Assembly (NCBI GenBank): GCA_022797935.1
Contig: JAAWLO010000007.1
Coordinates: 1-56,171 of the forward strand
Reading direction: 5' to 3'
DNA: 56,171 nucleotides
Source: Oscillibacter sp.
Lineage (GTDB): Bacteria; Bacillota; Clostridia; Oscillospirales; Oscillospiraceae
The notes beneath the pieces are model-generated. The model was not told the origin of the DNA, searched no databases, and saw only the letters and a program-made list of their open reading frames with translations. Below are positions 24,590 through 33,403 of the stretch, piece by piece. The translations under genes were made by a program, and so were the position numbers. How positions within the stretch are numbered: position 1 is the first letter of the stretch; each line of letters begins with the position of its first letter.

Positions 24590-25153
24590 ATGTCCCGTTC
24601 CAGGAAAGAGAAACCCCTTACCACCCCGCAGATGCTGGCACTTTTCCTTCTCATCGGACTTTTCATTCCCCTGACCGTCATCCTCTCCCTGGTCCCCTCC
24701 TCCTGGTACACCCTGGAGGGCTATGAGGATCTGGGCATTGTGGAATTCCAGGCCAGCGAAGTGCCTCTGCGTGTTCCCAGCCGTCACGGCGGCAAGGGGG
24801 ACCGCTATGTGGTCTACCGCGCCCTGGATAACAGCGGCCTATCCTTCAAGCGCATATACTCCCGGCTGACTGCGGAGCGGAAAGTCGCAGAGGGTGAACG
24901 GATTTTCTGCCGGGTTCTCACCGTGCGGGAAAAACGGTTTTTCCTGCGGAAATGGGAGACTCAGTTCTTGGATCCAGAGGCGGATTCCGCAGCCCTCCAG
25001 GCGCACCTAGACCTCTGCCGGACCCTCTCCCGCACTACCCAGGTCTTCGGCGCCTGCTACATCGGCCTTTACGCCGCAGCCGCTCTGCGCCGCCGGAAGC
25101 TGAGGCAGGCGGAAGCGGTTACTTCCGTTTCACCGGATAGCAGACCTCGGTGA
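24590..25153 (+). CDS. small membrane protein, unknown
   Basis: 187 residues. One clear N-terminal membrane span (MLALFLLIGLFIPLTVILSLV), an exposed central beta-rich domain of about 110 residues (YTLEGYEDLGIVEFQ..., KRIYSRLTAERKVAEGE, EKRFFLRKWETQFL), and a second hydrophobic helix near the C terminus (VFGACYIGLYAAAAL) followed by a basic tail. No family recognised. AGGAGG precedes the ATG. Its 3' end overlaps the convergent MerR gene by 35 bases, so the two mRNAs are antisense to each other at their ends; no terminator lies between them. Confidence 0.75.
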   Translation: MSRSRKEKPLTTPQMLALFLLIGLFIPLTVILSLVPSSWYTLEGYEDLGIVEFQASEVPLRVPSRHGGKGDRYVVYRALDNSGLSFKRIYSRLTAERKVAEGERIFCRVLTVREKRFFLRKWETQFLDPEADSAALQAHLDLCRTLSRTTQVFGACYIGLYAAAALRRRKLRQAEAVTSVSPDSRPR

Positions 25154-25937
25154 CGAATTCGTCGGGGTTCCGGGTGTCGTGGGGGCTGACGTGGTAGATG
25201 AAAAACGCGCTGTCCGCCAGGGCCCAGCCGTTGTCCGCCGCCCAGGAGGCCACAGCCTCGTTCACCGCGTTGAACTGATCGTAGCTCCCCCGGAACGTGG
25301 CGGAGGCCGCCTGCACCGCCGGAACCGTCTTGAACTTCACGTGCTCCGTGTCGGGGTAGGTTCCCACCACGCTCTTCTGGATTTCCACATCTACATCCTG
25401 TTCCTTGAACTCACCGTCGTGATAAACTGCGGTACAGAGGGCCGGGTCCCCGTCCTGAATCTTCATCCGGGCGGTTTCCTGGCAATAAATGCTCCACAGG
25501 TCCCCCTCCCGGTCGTAAGAGGGGATGATCTGCCGCACACTGGCAACCTGCCGCTCCGGCAGGGTCTTGATGGTCACGTCATATTTCATAATCTCTTTGT
25601 CCTTTCTCAGCCGTTCCAGGGCCGTGTCCAGAAGCCGCAGCCGCCGCTCCGCCTCCTCCAAGACCTCTCTGGCCTCCGCCTGCTGGAGCAGCAGACAGCG
25701 CTCCAGCGCCCCAGGGTCATCATAGCAGCCCAGCACCTCCCGGACAGCGGCCAAGGGAAAGCCCATGTCCCGAAGGGCCCGGATGCGGTTGGCAATGGGA
25801 AGCTGGCGCTCGCTGTAGTAGCGGTAGCCGGTAAAGGGGTCGGTGGATACCGGGGTCAGAAGGCCGGCCTCGTCGTAGCGGCGCAGAGCGCGGATGCTGA
25901 CTCTGGAAAGCCTGGAAAATTCGCCGATTTTCAGCAT
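25119..25937 (-). CDS. MerR family regulator with GyrI-like effector domain
   Basis: 272 residues. N-terminal MerR DNA-binding domain (KIGEFSRLSRVSIRALRRYDEAGLL, then YRYYSERQL), a coiled dimerisation helix (about 75-115), and a C-terminal GyrI-like/effector-binding domain (about 120-270: YDVTIKTLPERQVASVRQIIPSY, VPAVQAASATFRGSYDQFNAV, FFIYHVSPHDTRNPDEFVTEVCYPV). BmrR-type regulators of this build bind hydrophobic cations and activate efflux. The start at 25937 follows GGAGGAACCTGAC; five residues upstream lack a ribosome site. No obvious target lies next to it, though a MATE pump is 12 kb away. The acetyltransferase gene lies upstream on the same strand after a 100-base gap. Confidence 0.9.
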   Translation of the reverse strand: MLKIGEFSRLSRVSIRALRRYDEAGLLTPVSTDPFTGYRYYSERQLPIANRIRALRDMGFPLAAVREVLGCYDDPGALERCLLLQQAEAREVLEEAERRLRLLDTALERLRKDKEIMKYDVTIKTLPERQVASVRQIIPSYDREGDLWSIYCQETARMKIQDGDPALCTAVYHDGEFKEQDVDVEIQKSVVGTYPDTEHVKFKTVPAVQAASATFRGSYDQFNAVNEAVASWAADNGWALADSAFFIYHVSPHDTRNPDEFVTEVCYPVKRK

Positions 25938-26039
25938 GTCAGGTTCCTCCACAACGTTGTGTCTCTTGAGCTCGGCAACAGCATAAGCCCTCCCTCCGGG
26001 GGAGAGTCAAGAGGAAATGCCATAAAGTTTTATCCGCCT

Positions 26040-26486
26040 TCAGAGCCCCATGGACAGGTACACCATATCCACCAGCTGCCGGCCCGCCTCGAAAATCGGG
26101 TGGTCATAGTGGTCTGTAAAAAAGTTCTTCACCCGATGGCTTTCCCGAAACCCGCAGGCTTCGTAAAACGGAATGGTCAGCGGGCTGTCCCCGGTGCCCA
26201 CCAGAAGGCGGGTTCCCTTTCCCCGGCATTGCCGGATGACATGCTCCACCAGAATCCGCCCATAGCCCTGCCGCTGGCTCTCCGGCGCTGTGGCTAAATT
26301 TTTGATCTCAAATATGCCATCCATCTCCGCCGTCATGGCACAGACTGTCCGCAGAACTCCGCCGTCCCAAAGCGTATAGAGCACACTGCGGTCCAGATAG
26401 CGGCGAATCATACGCTCCTGCTCGTCTCCCAGCAGAAGGAGCGGCAGAAAAGCATCCTTATTTTCCAGTATTTCCCGGATTTCCAT
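26040..26486 (-). CDS. GNAT family N-acetyltransferase
   Basis: 148 residues. The acetyl-CoA loop QRQGYGRILVEHVIRQC (about 76-92) and the preceding beta strand IFEIKNLATAP mark a GNAT enzyme; GTGDSPLTIPFYEACGFRESHRVKNFF is the typical C-terminal half with the conserved Tyr. Substrate unknown. ATG at 26486 has GGAGATG 9 bases upstream; longer frames on this strand cross into the neighbouring gene on the opposite strand and are not supported. Confidence 0.88.
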   Translation of the reverse strand: MEIREILENKDAFLPLLLLGDEQERMIRRYLDRSVLYTLWDGGVLRTVCAMTAEMDGIFEIKNLATAPESQRQGYGRILVEHVIRQCRGKGTRLLVGTGDSPLTIPFYEACGFRESHRVKNFFTDHYDHPIFEAGRQLVDMVYLSMGL

Positions 26487-26549
26487 GGTTTCATCTCCCT
26501 TCGCACTTTGGCAAAAAACCGGGCAAACTAAAGCCCGGAGGTGGTTCAT

Positions 26550-26729
26550 GTGTACGGTGTGGAATACCTCAGCCTGGAGGAACTGTTGGATCAGGACCCG
26601 TCGGCCTGTGAATTTTTCCAAACGCTGTCCCCCCGGATGAAGGCGATGCTGGAGGAGGATGAAAGCATCACCTCCTTCGCCCGCCTGCAATCTAAGACGG
26701 CCCAGATGCGAAGCGCCGGACTGCTGTAA
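26550..26729 (+). CDS. small hypothetical protein
   Basis: 59 residues, acidic and helical (EYLSLEELLDQDPSACEFFQTLSPRMKAMLEEDE...SFARLQSK). GTG at 26550 with GGAGGTGG at 26537-26544 is the best start; the ATG two bases earlier is out of frame. No family recognised. It ends directly at a strong bidirectional terminator. It is divergent from the acetyltransferase gene. Confidence rests on a good ribosome site, plausible composition and the terminator immediately after the stop. Confidence 0.6.
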   Translation: MYGVEYLSLEELLDQDPSACEFFQTLSPRMKAMLEEDESITSFARLQSKTAQMRSAGLL

Positions 26730-26731
26730 AA

Positions 26732-26763
26732 AAGGCCCGCCTGGGGATTCCCAGGCGGGCCTT
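26732..26763. terminator. bidirectional terminator
   Basis: A 14-bp perfect stem (26732-26745 with 26750-26763). On the minus strand it is followed by TTTTTT, so it is a strong end for the chemoreceptor gene; on the + strand it follows the 59-residue gene. Confidence 0.9.
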
Positions 26764-26785
26764 ATTCTGCGGCAAAACCAGACGC

Positions 26786-28438
26786 TTAATTCCGCTTCAG
26801 CCGGAATTTCTTGGTCTCGGCCTCCAGATTGTGAACCTCTTCAAAGAGCTCCGAGCTCACAGCGGCAGACTCCTCGCTGCTGGCGGAGTTGGTCTGTACT
26901 ACGGCGGAAATCTGGCCGATGCCCTCGGTAACCTGGGCAATGGATGTGGCTTCTCCCTCCACGGCTCCGGCAATGGTGCCAATGGTCGCATTGGACTGCA
27001 TCACCAGCTCCAGCGTCTTCTTCAGCGTCTCCGAGACCTCGCCCACAATCCGGCTGCCCCGAGCCGTGGCCTGCACAGAATTCTCAATCAGGTCCTTGGT
27101 GGCCTTGGCGGCCTCATCCGAACGGGTCGCCAGGCTGCGCACCTCATCCGCCACCACGGCAAAGCCCTTGCCGGCGCTGCCTGCCCGGGCGGCCTCCACG
27201 GCCGCGTTCAGAGCCAGAATGTTGGTCTGGAAGGCAATATCCTCAATCGTGGCAATGATACGGCCAATCTGCTGCGAGGAGTTGGTGATGTCCGCCATAG
27301 CGGCTACCATCTGCTCCATCTGACTGCTGCTGACGGTGACCTGCTCTCCGGTAAGGCGGGCGTTCTCCTGGGCAGCAGCCGCATCCTTGACGTTGCGCTC
27401 CGCGCCCTTGGAGAGATCATCCAGCGTGGCATAGAGCTCCTCCACGGCGCTGGCCTGCTCCGTGGCTCCCTGAGCCAGCGCCTGGGCGCCGCTGGAGAGC
27501 TGTTCAGCGTGGCCGGACACGCGGCTCTGGGTATGGATAATGGTTCCCAGTGTGGCAGAGATGGTGCTGGTAAAGCTGTTCAGGGACTCCTCGATGGAAC
27601 GGAAATCGCCGATGTAAGGCTGGGCAGTGGAGACGTCAAAATTCCCCTGGGACAGCTGGTCCATAATGTGGTTGATATCCTCCACATAGGTATGAATCAA
27701 CCCCATGGACTTTTTCAGGGTCCGGGAAAGATCACCCAGCTCATCCTCGGAATTGTGATCCAAGTTCAAGTTCAGATGTCCCTCCTGAAGAGGAGAGGCC
27801 TGCTCGGTGATTTTGAGAATCGGCCGCACCACCTGCCGGAAGACATAGATCACCAGACTGGACAAACAGAACAGCGCCAGCAGCAAGCAGAGGAAGCAAA
27901 CCAGCTGCGTGGTCAAAATGGTGGTGCGCATTTGCGTGGTGCTGGCCTCATTAAGCTGAGTGGCCCGGTTCACAACGCTGTCTAACTGGCTCACCAGATT
28001 CGTAATATTACCGAGAATCGTCTTCTGATAATAATCCTGCGCTCTGGCAGGGCTGCTCCCCAGCCAGTCCAGCACCGCTACAGCGGACTCGTGAATCTCC
28101 TTGTGCAGCGGCTCCAGCTGGCTCCGGAGGGCCAACACCTCCTGGTCGGTGGTTCCAGCCTCACCGTAAATCCACTGGCCCAGCGCGCAGGACGTCGGAT
28201 CGGTGCTGCCGGTAAAATCCGCCTCGGCATAAAGGGCATTGCTCAAGTTGTTGGCCCAACGGTAGTGGGCCGTTTCCGCAGCCTGCGCCCGCTGAAGCAG
28301 CGTGTTATAAGACGCGTTCTCCCTGTGAATGGCCTGGATCCGCAAAATGTTCGCCGTGGTCACAAAGCTGAACAGAAACACCGAGGCCACTGCCGCCGCC
28401 ATGCGGATCAAAACCTGTTTCTTGATGCTTTTACGCAT
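26786..28438 (-). CDS. methyl-accepting chemotaxis protein with extracellular CZB domain
   Basis: 550 residues. TM1 at about 13-33, extracellular helical sensor (about 34-175), TM2 about 178-205, HAMP (about 206-260), and a cytoplasmic signalling domain with the hairpin tip ALNAAVEAARAGSAGKGFAVVADEVR. The sensor carries His58 (HYRW), Cys84 (CALGQWIYGE), His112 and His116 (LHKEIH), the His/Cys/His/His zinc set of chemoreceptor zinc-binding (CZB) domains, which are better known from cytoplasmic positions and respond to zinc or hypochlorous acid. No Che genes are near, and there is no C-terminal pentapeptide. Own promoter and terminator. It implies a chemotaxis array encoded elsewhere. Confidence 0.9.
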   Translation of the reverse strand: MRKSIKKQVLIRMAAAVASVFLFSFVTTANILRIQAIHRENASYNTLLQRAQAAETAHYRWANNLSNALYAEADFTGSTDPTSCALGQWIYGEAGTTDQEVLALRSQLEPLHKEIHESAVAVLDWLGSSPARAQDYYQKTILGNITNLVSQLDSVVNRATQLNEASTTQMRTTILTTQLVCFLCLLLALFCLSSLVIYVFRQVVRPILKITEQASPLQEGHLNLNLDHNSEDELGDLSRTLKKSMGLIHTYVEDINHIMDQLSQGNFDVSTAQPYIGDFRSIEESLNSFTSTISATLGTIIHTQSRVSGHAEQLSSGAQALAQGATEQASAVEELYATLDDLSKGAERNVKDAAAAQENARLTGEQVTVSSSQMEQMVAAMADITNSSQQIGRIIATIEDIAFQTNILALNAAVEAARAGSAGKGFAVVADEVRSLATRSDEAAKATKDLIENSVQATARGSRIVGEVSETLKKTLELVMQSNATIGTIAGAVEGEATSIAQVTEGIGQISAVVQTNSASSEESAAVSSELFEEVHNLEAETKKFRLKRN

Positions 28439-28545
28439 AATCTTTATCCTCCCTTACCCAATCGCGGCCCCCGCAGCAAACACATACAGGCAGGCTACGC
28501 CGGTTCCCGCCATCCCTGGCCGGGGGCGGAATCCAATATGATTTC

Positions 28546-28573
28546 ATTATAGCACATTCACCCAGGAATGCAA
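28546..28573 (-). promoter_or_regulatory. promoter of the chemoreceptor gene
   Basis: On the minus strand TTGCAT (28573-28568), 16-base spacer, TATAAT (28551-28546). Confidence 0.65.
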
Positions 28574-28574
28574 G

Positions 28575-28609
28575 AACAAACCGGAAGGGACGCCGAAATT
28601 TTCTTCCGG
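28575..28609 (-). terminator. possible terminator after the Cys-rich gene
   Basis: CCGGAAG (28609-28603 on the minus strand) pairs with CTTCCGG (28587-28581), followed by TTTGTT. The long loop makes it moderate. It abuts the chemoreceptor promoter. Confidence 0.5.
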
Positions 28610-28623
28610 AAATTTTTCCCTTT

Positions 28624-29577
28624 TCACGGCTCCCGCGTCTTTTTCCAGAGAGCGCGAAAATCCGACTTTCCCAAAATTTCCGGTTTTTTCAATGTTGGGG
28701 CGGCCGCAGGCTCTCCTTCCGGCAAAGAGGGCGGCGTCTCCTCCGGCGGAAGCAGCGGGCCGTCCTGCTCCGGGTCCAACGCCGCCGTCAGCCCCTGCAT
28801 GGTCTGCGTGACACCGCCGCACCGGGGACAGGTGCAAGTGCCGTACAGATAGGCCGCCAGATGCTCCAGCTCCCGGTCCCGAAGAACTTGGGTCAGCCGC
28901 CGCAGCAGCAGCCAGCCCTCCGGCAAGTCCTTTCCGCGCCGGGATACGGGAAGAAGCCGTTTTTGCCGCCGCCCCTCTGCCAGGGTGAGGTCCTCGTCCA
29001 GAAAACCACAGTGTCCGCACTGGACACAGCAGGCCTCCCAGTTATTCATAACCAGAGCAAAGGCCTCCCAAGGATTATTCCCCAAAAGCGCAAAGAGGGC
29101 CAGACAGATTTTCCGCCTCTCCGGCGGGTCCAGCTGCCGCAGAGCCAAGGAGCGCTTTTTCAAAAAATCCCCGCCCCGTTTTGCCAGACGGTCCCGGCTC
29201 TCCCGATAGTTCTCCGCCAGTTCCGCTCCGGGCTCCGGTCCCTTACGGTTTCCCGGCACATCCGCCGCCAGACAGCAGCCCAACCGGGAAAACATCTCCA
29301 GCTCCCAGGCAAAATCCCCGTTCCGCCGGTCCAGCAGCGTTTCCGCATAGGGCAGAACCAGACAGGCTGCCCCAAGGTAAAAATTCATCTGCTCCGACAG
29401 CTCCCCGCAGAGGTCCTCCAGCGCCTCCCGCCAGGGGCTCAGGTCCTCCGCCGCCCGCTGTTTCCGCCCGGCAGGCGGCGCAGGCAGGGACAGCAACATT
29501 TCCACTTTCTCCCGGACGCTGCCCCGGGCGGCAGGATACCGGTCCCACAGGTCGGATTGCAGGTCGGTCAGATACAT
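28624..29577 (-). CDS. cysteine-rich orphan protein (putative zinc sites)
   Basis: 317 residues, cytoplasmic, no family recognised. Two cysteine clusters, CCVQCGHC (about 208-215) and CTCPRCGG (about 267-274), could together form a zinc ribbon. The first 200 residues are helical; the C terminus is Pro/Glu-rich and then basic (KKPEILGKSDFRALWKKTREP). ATG at 29577 lies 8 bases after GGAGG; an ATG at 29583 would overlap the ribosome site. Single gene between the chemoreceptor promoter and the liv upstream region. Confidence 0.7.
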   Translation of the reverse strand: MYLTDLQSDLWDRYPAARGSVREKVEMLLSLPAPPAGRKQRAAEDLSPWREALEDLCGELSEQMNFYLGAACLVLPYAETLLDRRNGDFAWELEMFSRLGCCLAADVPGNRKGPEPGAELAENYRESRDRLAKRGGDFLKKRSLALRQLDPPERRKICLALFALLGNNPWEAFALVMNNWEACCVQCGHCGFLDEDLTLAEGRRQKRLLPVSRRGKDLPEGWLLLRRLTQVLRDRELEHLAAYLYGTCTCPRCGGVTQTMQGLTAALDPEQDGPLLPPEETPPSLPEGEPAAAPTLKKPEILGKSDFRALWKKTREP

Positions 29578-29881
29578 AGACATTTCCTCCCAGCAGAAAA
29601 ATAGATTCTCTAATATTCTAAAGGACCATACGCGGTTTTGCAAGACGAAACCCGCCTCGCAATCGCTCTTTATAAGACATGTCCGAAAAAAATCCCCTGT
29701 CAGAAGAGGCTTTTTCCGGCAGAATTGCCAAAACCTTCTGTCTTTCACTGGCGGACAGCAATCAGCGCATTCGTTTCTCAAAAAAGCAATTGTCCGCTTG
29801 CTGGAGACATTTTTCCATTCTTTCCGAAACCTTCCAGGCCGCCGCAGAAAAACCGGGAAATCTTTCTGTATAGAATTGACC

Positions 29882-29910
29882 TTGCAAAGCGGGGAAAAAC
29901 AACGTAGAAT
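29882..29910 (+). promoter_or_regulatory. promoter of the liv operon
   Basis: TTGCAA (29882-29887), 17-base spacer, TAGAAT (29905-29910). The 29578-29881 stretch upstream shows no supportable gene. A small GGGGC/GCCCC hairpin lies between the promoter and livJ. Confidence 0.65.
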
Positions 29911-29962
29911 AGCAGGTGATACTCGGGGCCGGAAAGCCCCTACTGACAGGAGGATGAAAAGA

Positions 29963-31174
29963 ATGAAGAAATTTCTGGCAATGATTCTGACCCTTGCGCT
30001 GGCCCTGAGCCTGGCCGCCTGCGGCGGCGGTTCCGGCGGCTCCAGCGGCAGCGGCGACGCGCAGCAGAGCGGCGATTCCGGCAGCGCCGGCGGCGCCAAG
30101 ACGCTCCGCATTGGCGTGTTCGAGCCCGCTTCCGGCGCTTCCGGCGCAGGCGGCAAGCAGGAAATGCTGGGTATGCAGTACGCCAACAAGGAGACCCCCA
30201 CGGTGGACATCAACGGCGAGACGTATAACGTGGAACTGGTCTACGCCGACAACGCTTCCGAACCCGACAAGGCTCCTGCCGCCGCCAGCCAGCTGGTAAG
30301 CCAGGATGTCTCCGTGGTTCTGGGCACCTACGGCTCCGGCTCCGCCATTGCCGGCGGCCCCATCTTTGGTGATGCGGGTCTGGCCGCCATCGGCGTCACC
30401 TGCACCAACCCCAACGTCACCGCCGGCAACGATTATTATTTCCGCATCTGCTTCCTGGATCCCTTCCAGGGCACCGTTCTGGCCAACTTCGCCCAGGAGA
30501 AATTCTCCGCCAAGAAGGCCTACCTGCTGGGCGAGCTGGGCAACGACTACGACCAGGGCCTTCTGAACTACTTTGAGCAGGCCTTTGACGGCGAAGTTAT
30601 CAAGGACTCCTTCCCCTCCAACACCTCCGACTTCTCCACCTACCTGAACAAAGCCGTGGCTGAGAACGCGGACGTTATCTTCTGCCCCGTCTCCATCGCC
30701 TACTCCACCCAGATCATCAGCCTGGCTGCCTCCATGGGCCTGGAGACCCCCATCCTGGGCTCCGACACCCTGGACAGCAACAAGGTCCTCGCTGCCGCCA
30801 ACGGTTCCAATGTCAAGCTCTATGTCTCTACCTTCTATCAGGAGGGCGGCTCTCCGGAGTTTGACGACGGCATCAAGGCCTGGCTGAACTCTGACTCCAC
30901 CGCCATGACCAACAACGGCGGCGACGACACCATCGCGGCGGTCACCGCCATGGGTTACGACGCCTACTACGTGGCCCTGGAGGCCCTGAAGGCCGCCGGT
31001 TCCCCCGATAAGGGCGCGGTCAAGGCCGCTCTGCCCGGCGTCACCTACACCGGCGTCTCCGGCGACATCGCCTTTGACGACATCGGCGACGCCATCCGCG
31101 ACACCGCCTATATCAAGACCTCCGACAACGCCGCCGGAGCCTGGGTTCTGGAGACCGTCCAGACCATCAGCTAA
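29963..31174 (+). CDS. livJ: branched-chain amino acid ABC transporter substrate-binding lipoprotein
   Basis: 403 residues. Lipoprotein signal FLAMILTLALALSLAAC with lipobox LAAC, a flexible Gly/Ser-rich linker (about 21-48), and a two-lobed periplasmic-binding type 1 fold (LRIGVFEPASGASGAGG, YADNASEPDKAPAAASQLVSQDVSVVLGTYGSGSA, DYYFRICFLDPFQG, LLGELGNDYDQG). Ligands are likely Leu/Ile/Val or related amino acids. ATG at 29963 is chosen because AGGAGG (29948-29953) then has 9-base spacing; the ATG at 29954 touches it. It is separated from livH by 160 bases with two hairpins, a usual way of making more binding protein than permease. Confidence 0.93.
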   Translation: MKKFLAMILTLALALSLAACGGGSGGSSGSGDAQQSGDSGSAGGAKTLRIGVFEPASGASGAGGKQEMLGMQYANKETPTVDINGETYNVELVYADNASEPDKAPAAASQLVSQDVSVVLGTYGSGSAIAGGPIFGDAGLAAIGVTCTNPNVTAGNDYYFRICFLDPFQGTVLANFAQEKFSAKKAYLLGELGNDYDQGLLNYFEQAFDGEVIKDSFPSNTSDFSTYLNKAVAENADVIFCPVSIAYSTQIISLAASMGLETPILGSDTLDSNKVLAAANGSNVKLYVSTFYQEGGSPEFDDGIKAWLNSDSTAMTNNGGDDTIAAVTAMGYDAYYVALEALKAAGSPDKGAVKAALPGVTYTGVSGDIAFDDIGDAIRDTAYIKTSDNAAGAWVLETVQTIS

Positions 31175-31193
31175 ACCGTTCAGCCGGACAGGA

Positions 31194-31212
31194 GGGGGGA
31201 ATTCGTCCCCCC
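31194..31212 (+). promoter_or_regulatory. stabilising hairpin after livJ
   Basis: GGGGGGA (31194-31200) pairs with TCCCCCC (31206-31212). No T tract follows, so it more likely protects the livJ mRNA 3' end than terminates. Confidence 0.55.
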
Positions 31213-31248
31213 TCCCCCGCCGGGCGGCGGCAGCTTTTGAGGCTGTTT

Positions 31249-31277
31249 CGAAAGCGGCCGGTTTCGGCCTTTTTCGA
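31249..31277 (+). terminator. partial terminator between livJ and livH
   Basis: CGAAA/TTTCG and GGCC/GGCC form a stem interrupted by a small internal loop, with TTTTT inside the 3' side. It would allow some read-through into livHMGF. Confidence 0.45.
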
Positions 31278-31336
31278 GAAGGCCTCACGTTCCCCCCGCA
31301 TCTCCAATCATTACAAAGACAAGGGAGGGTTTCCGC

Positions 31337-32236
31337 TTGCAATACGCCATCTCGATTCTGCTCTCCGGCATTTCCCTGGGCGGCCAGTACGCCCTGATCG
31401 CCATTGGCTACACCCTGGTCTACGGGATCCTGCGCCTGATTAACTTCGCCCACGGCGACGTGTTCATGGTGGCGGGCCTGCTGATGGTCTACCTCACCAG
31501 CTTCCTCACCGGCTTTCTGCCCCCGGCGGCCGTGATCCCCGTGGGCCTGCTGCTGGCTATGGTACTGACCGTAGCCCTGGGCTTCGTCATTGAACGGGCG
31601 GCTTACAAGCCCCTGCGCAGCGCGCCCCGGATGAGCGTCATGATCTCCGCCATCGGCGTGAGCTACCTGCTGCAAAATTTGGCGACCTACGCCACCGGCG
31701 GCCTGCCGCAGATGTACCCGGAACTGCCGGGCCTCTCCAGCATGGTCAGCATCGCCGGCGTGCCTACCAAATGGGTGACGGTGGTGACGCCGGTACTGGT
31801 TCTGATTCTGGTAGTCGCTCTGACACAGCTGATTCACCACACCAAAGTGGGCATGGCTATGCGCGCCGTATCCCGGGATTTTGAGACCGCGCAGCTCATG
31901 GGCATCAAAATCAACGCCGTCATTTCCGTCACGTTCGTCATCGGCTCTTTTCTGGCGGGCGTGGGCTCCGTGCTGTATTTCACCAACTACCCCTCCATCG
32001 TTCCCCTCTCCGGCTCCCTGCCGGGACTGCGGGCCTTCGTGGCGGCCGTGTTCGGGGGCATTGGTTCCATCCCCGGAGCTGTGGTAGGCGCCTTCATCAT
32101 CGGCATCTCGGAGAGCGTCATCAAGGGTTCCAGCTGGAGCATTTTTTCGGACGCCTTCACCTTTGCGCTGCTCATCATCATCCTGGTGGTAAAGCCCACG
32201 GGCCTCTTCGGTGAAAAGGTCACCGACAAAGTGTAA
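31337..32236 (+). CDS. livH: branched-chain amino acid ABC transporter permease
   Basis: 299 residues, about eight membrane spans, LivH-type inner membrane permease. Typical sequence: SGISLGGQYALIAIGYTLVYGILRLINFAHGDVFM at the N terminus and the cytoplasmic loop VGMAMRAVSRDFETAQLMGI, the EAA-like contact for the ATPases, followed by the FGGIGSIPGAVVGAFIIG helix. The start is TTG at 31337 with GGGAGGG 8 bases upstream; no better ATG in frame. It pairs with livM. Confidence 0.94.
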   Translation: MQYAISILLSGISLGGQYALIAIGYTLVYGILRLINFAHGDVFMVAGLLMVYLTSFLTGFLPPAAVIPVGLLLAMVLTVALGFVIERAAYKPLRSAPRMSVMISAIGVSYLLQNLATYATGGLPQMYPELPGLSSMVSIAGVPTKWVTVVTPVLVLILVVALTQLIHHTKVGMAMRAVSRDFETAQLMGIKINAVISVTFVIGSFLAGVGSVLYFTNYPSIVPLSGSLPGLRAFVAAVFGGIGSIPGAVVGAFIIGISESVIKGSSWSIFSDAFTFALLIIILVVKPTGLFGEKVTDKV

Positions 32237-32248
32237 GGGGGCGGGAAC

Positions 32249-33403
32249 ATGAACGGACAGACATCCAAGAAGCGGATCTGGTACACCGCGCTTGCCATTG
32301 CGGCCCTGCTGGCCCTGACGATTGTGCTGGAAAACGTGCTGGATCCCAACCGGAACATTATGGTGTTCACCTCCCTGAAGAAGGGCGCGGTTTACGCCTT
32401 GGTCGCGGTATCCATGAACCTCCTGAACGGCTTCACGGGCCTCTTTTCCTTGGGACAGGCGGGCTTCATGCTGCTGGGCGCTTACACCTACGCCATTCTC
32501 ACCATCCCCGCCGCCAGCCGGGACGCCGTGTATTATATCTACAACGGTTCCGCCATCAACTTCTCCCTGCCGGAGCTCTTTGGCGGCGGCGCAGTGGGTC
32601 TGGTGCTGGGCGTTCTCGCCGCGCTGGTTCTCGCCGGCTGTGTGGCCGCCATTGTGGCGTGGCTCATCGGCCTTCCCGTGCTGCGGCTGAAAAGCGATTA
32701 TCTGGCCATCGCCACTCTGGGCTTCGGCGAAATCATCCGGGCGGTGTTCCAGTGGGACACTCTGGGCCCCGTTACCAACGGCGCCAACGCCCTGAAAAAC
32801 TTCCCTACTTTCACCAATTTCAACATCCAGAACGCCAATGGCGAAACGGTGCTGCGGCTGTCCACCTTTGTGGCCTTCCTGCTGTCTGGCATCTGCATTG
32901 CCATTGTCGTGCTGCTGATCAACTCCACCTATGGCCGGGCTTTTAAGGCCATCCGTGACGACGAGGTCGCCGCCGAGGCCATGGGCATCAATCTCTCCAA
33001 GCACAAGCGGCTGTCCTTTGTCATCAGCTCGTTCTTCGCCGGCGTGGGAGGCGGGCTCTTCGCCATGTATGCCAACCAGGCCCAAGCCCGGACCTTCACC
33101 ACCGCCATGACTTACGAGATTCTGCTCATTGTGGTCATCGGCGGCATTGGCTCCGTCTCCGGCAGCTGCCTCGCAGCCTTTCTGTACGTGGCCGCCAGCG
33201 AGTGGTGGCTGCGGTTCCTGGACACGGAGACAGTCCTGGGCAACGGCTTCCAAGTGCCCCTGCTGCGCAACGGTTTCCGGATGGTGGTGTTCTCCATCGT
33301 CATCATGATCGTGGTGCTGTTCTTCCGCCGGGGCATTATGGGTGACAAGGAGCTGCCGGACCTTCTCGCCCGGCGGCCCCGGAGGAAGGAGGGGACGGAA
33401 TGA
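32249..33403 (+). CDS. livM: branched-chain amino acid ABC transporter permease
   Basis: 384 residues, LivM-type permease with about ten membrane spans. Recognised by SMNLLNGFTGLFSLGQAGFMLLGAYTYA, RLKSDYLAIATLGFGEIIRAVF, the ATPase-contact loop TYGRAFKAIRDDEVAAEAMGI, and VIGGIGSVSGSCLAAFLY. The C terminus is strongly basic (LLARRPRRKEGTE). AGGGGGCGGG precedes the ATG. Its stop overlaps the start of livG (ATGA). Confidence 0.94.
   Translation: MNGQTSKKRIWYTALAIAALLALTIVLENVLDPNRNIMVFTSLKKGAVYALVAVSMNLLNGFTGLFSLGQAGFMLLGAYTYAILTIPAASRDAVYYIYNGSAINFSLPELFGGGAVGLVLGVLAALVLAGCVAAIVAWLIGLPVLRLKSDYLAIATLGFGEIIRAVFQWDTLGPVTNGANALKNFPTFTNFNIQNANGETVLRLSTFVAFLLSGICIAIVVLLINSTYGRAFKAIRDDEVAAEAMGINLSKHKRLSFVISSFFAGVGGGLFAMYANQAQARTFTTAMTYEILLIVVIGGIGSVSGSCLAAFLYVAASEWWLRFLDTETVLGNGFQVPLLRNGFRMVVFSIVIMIVVLFFRRGIMGDKELPDLLARRPRRKEGTE

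Noticed and set aside
29762-33253. A 1163-codon open minus-strand frame across the liv genes
   Set aside because: Shadow frame of livJ, livH and livM; Gln/Gly/His-rich, without any recognisable domain or ribosome site.
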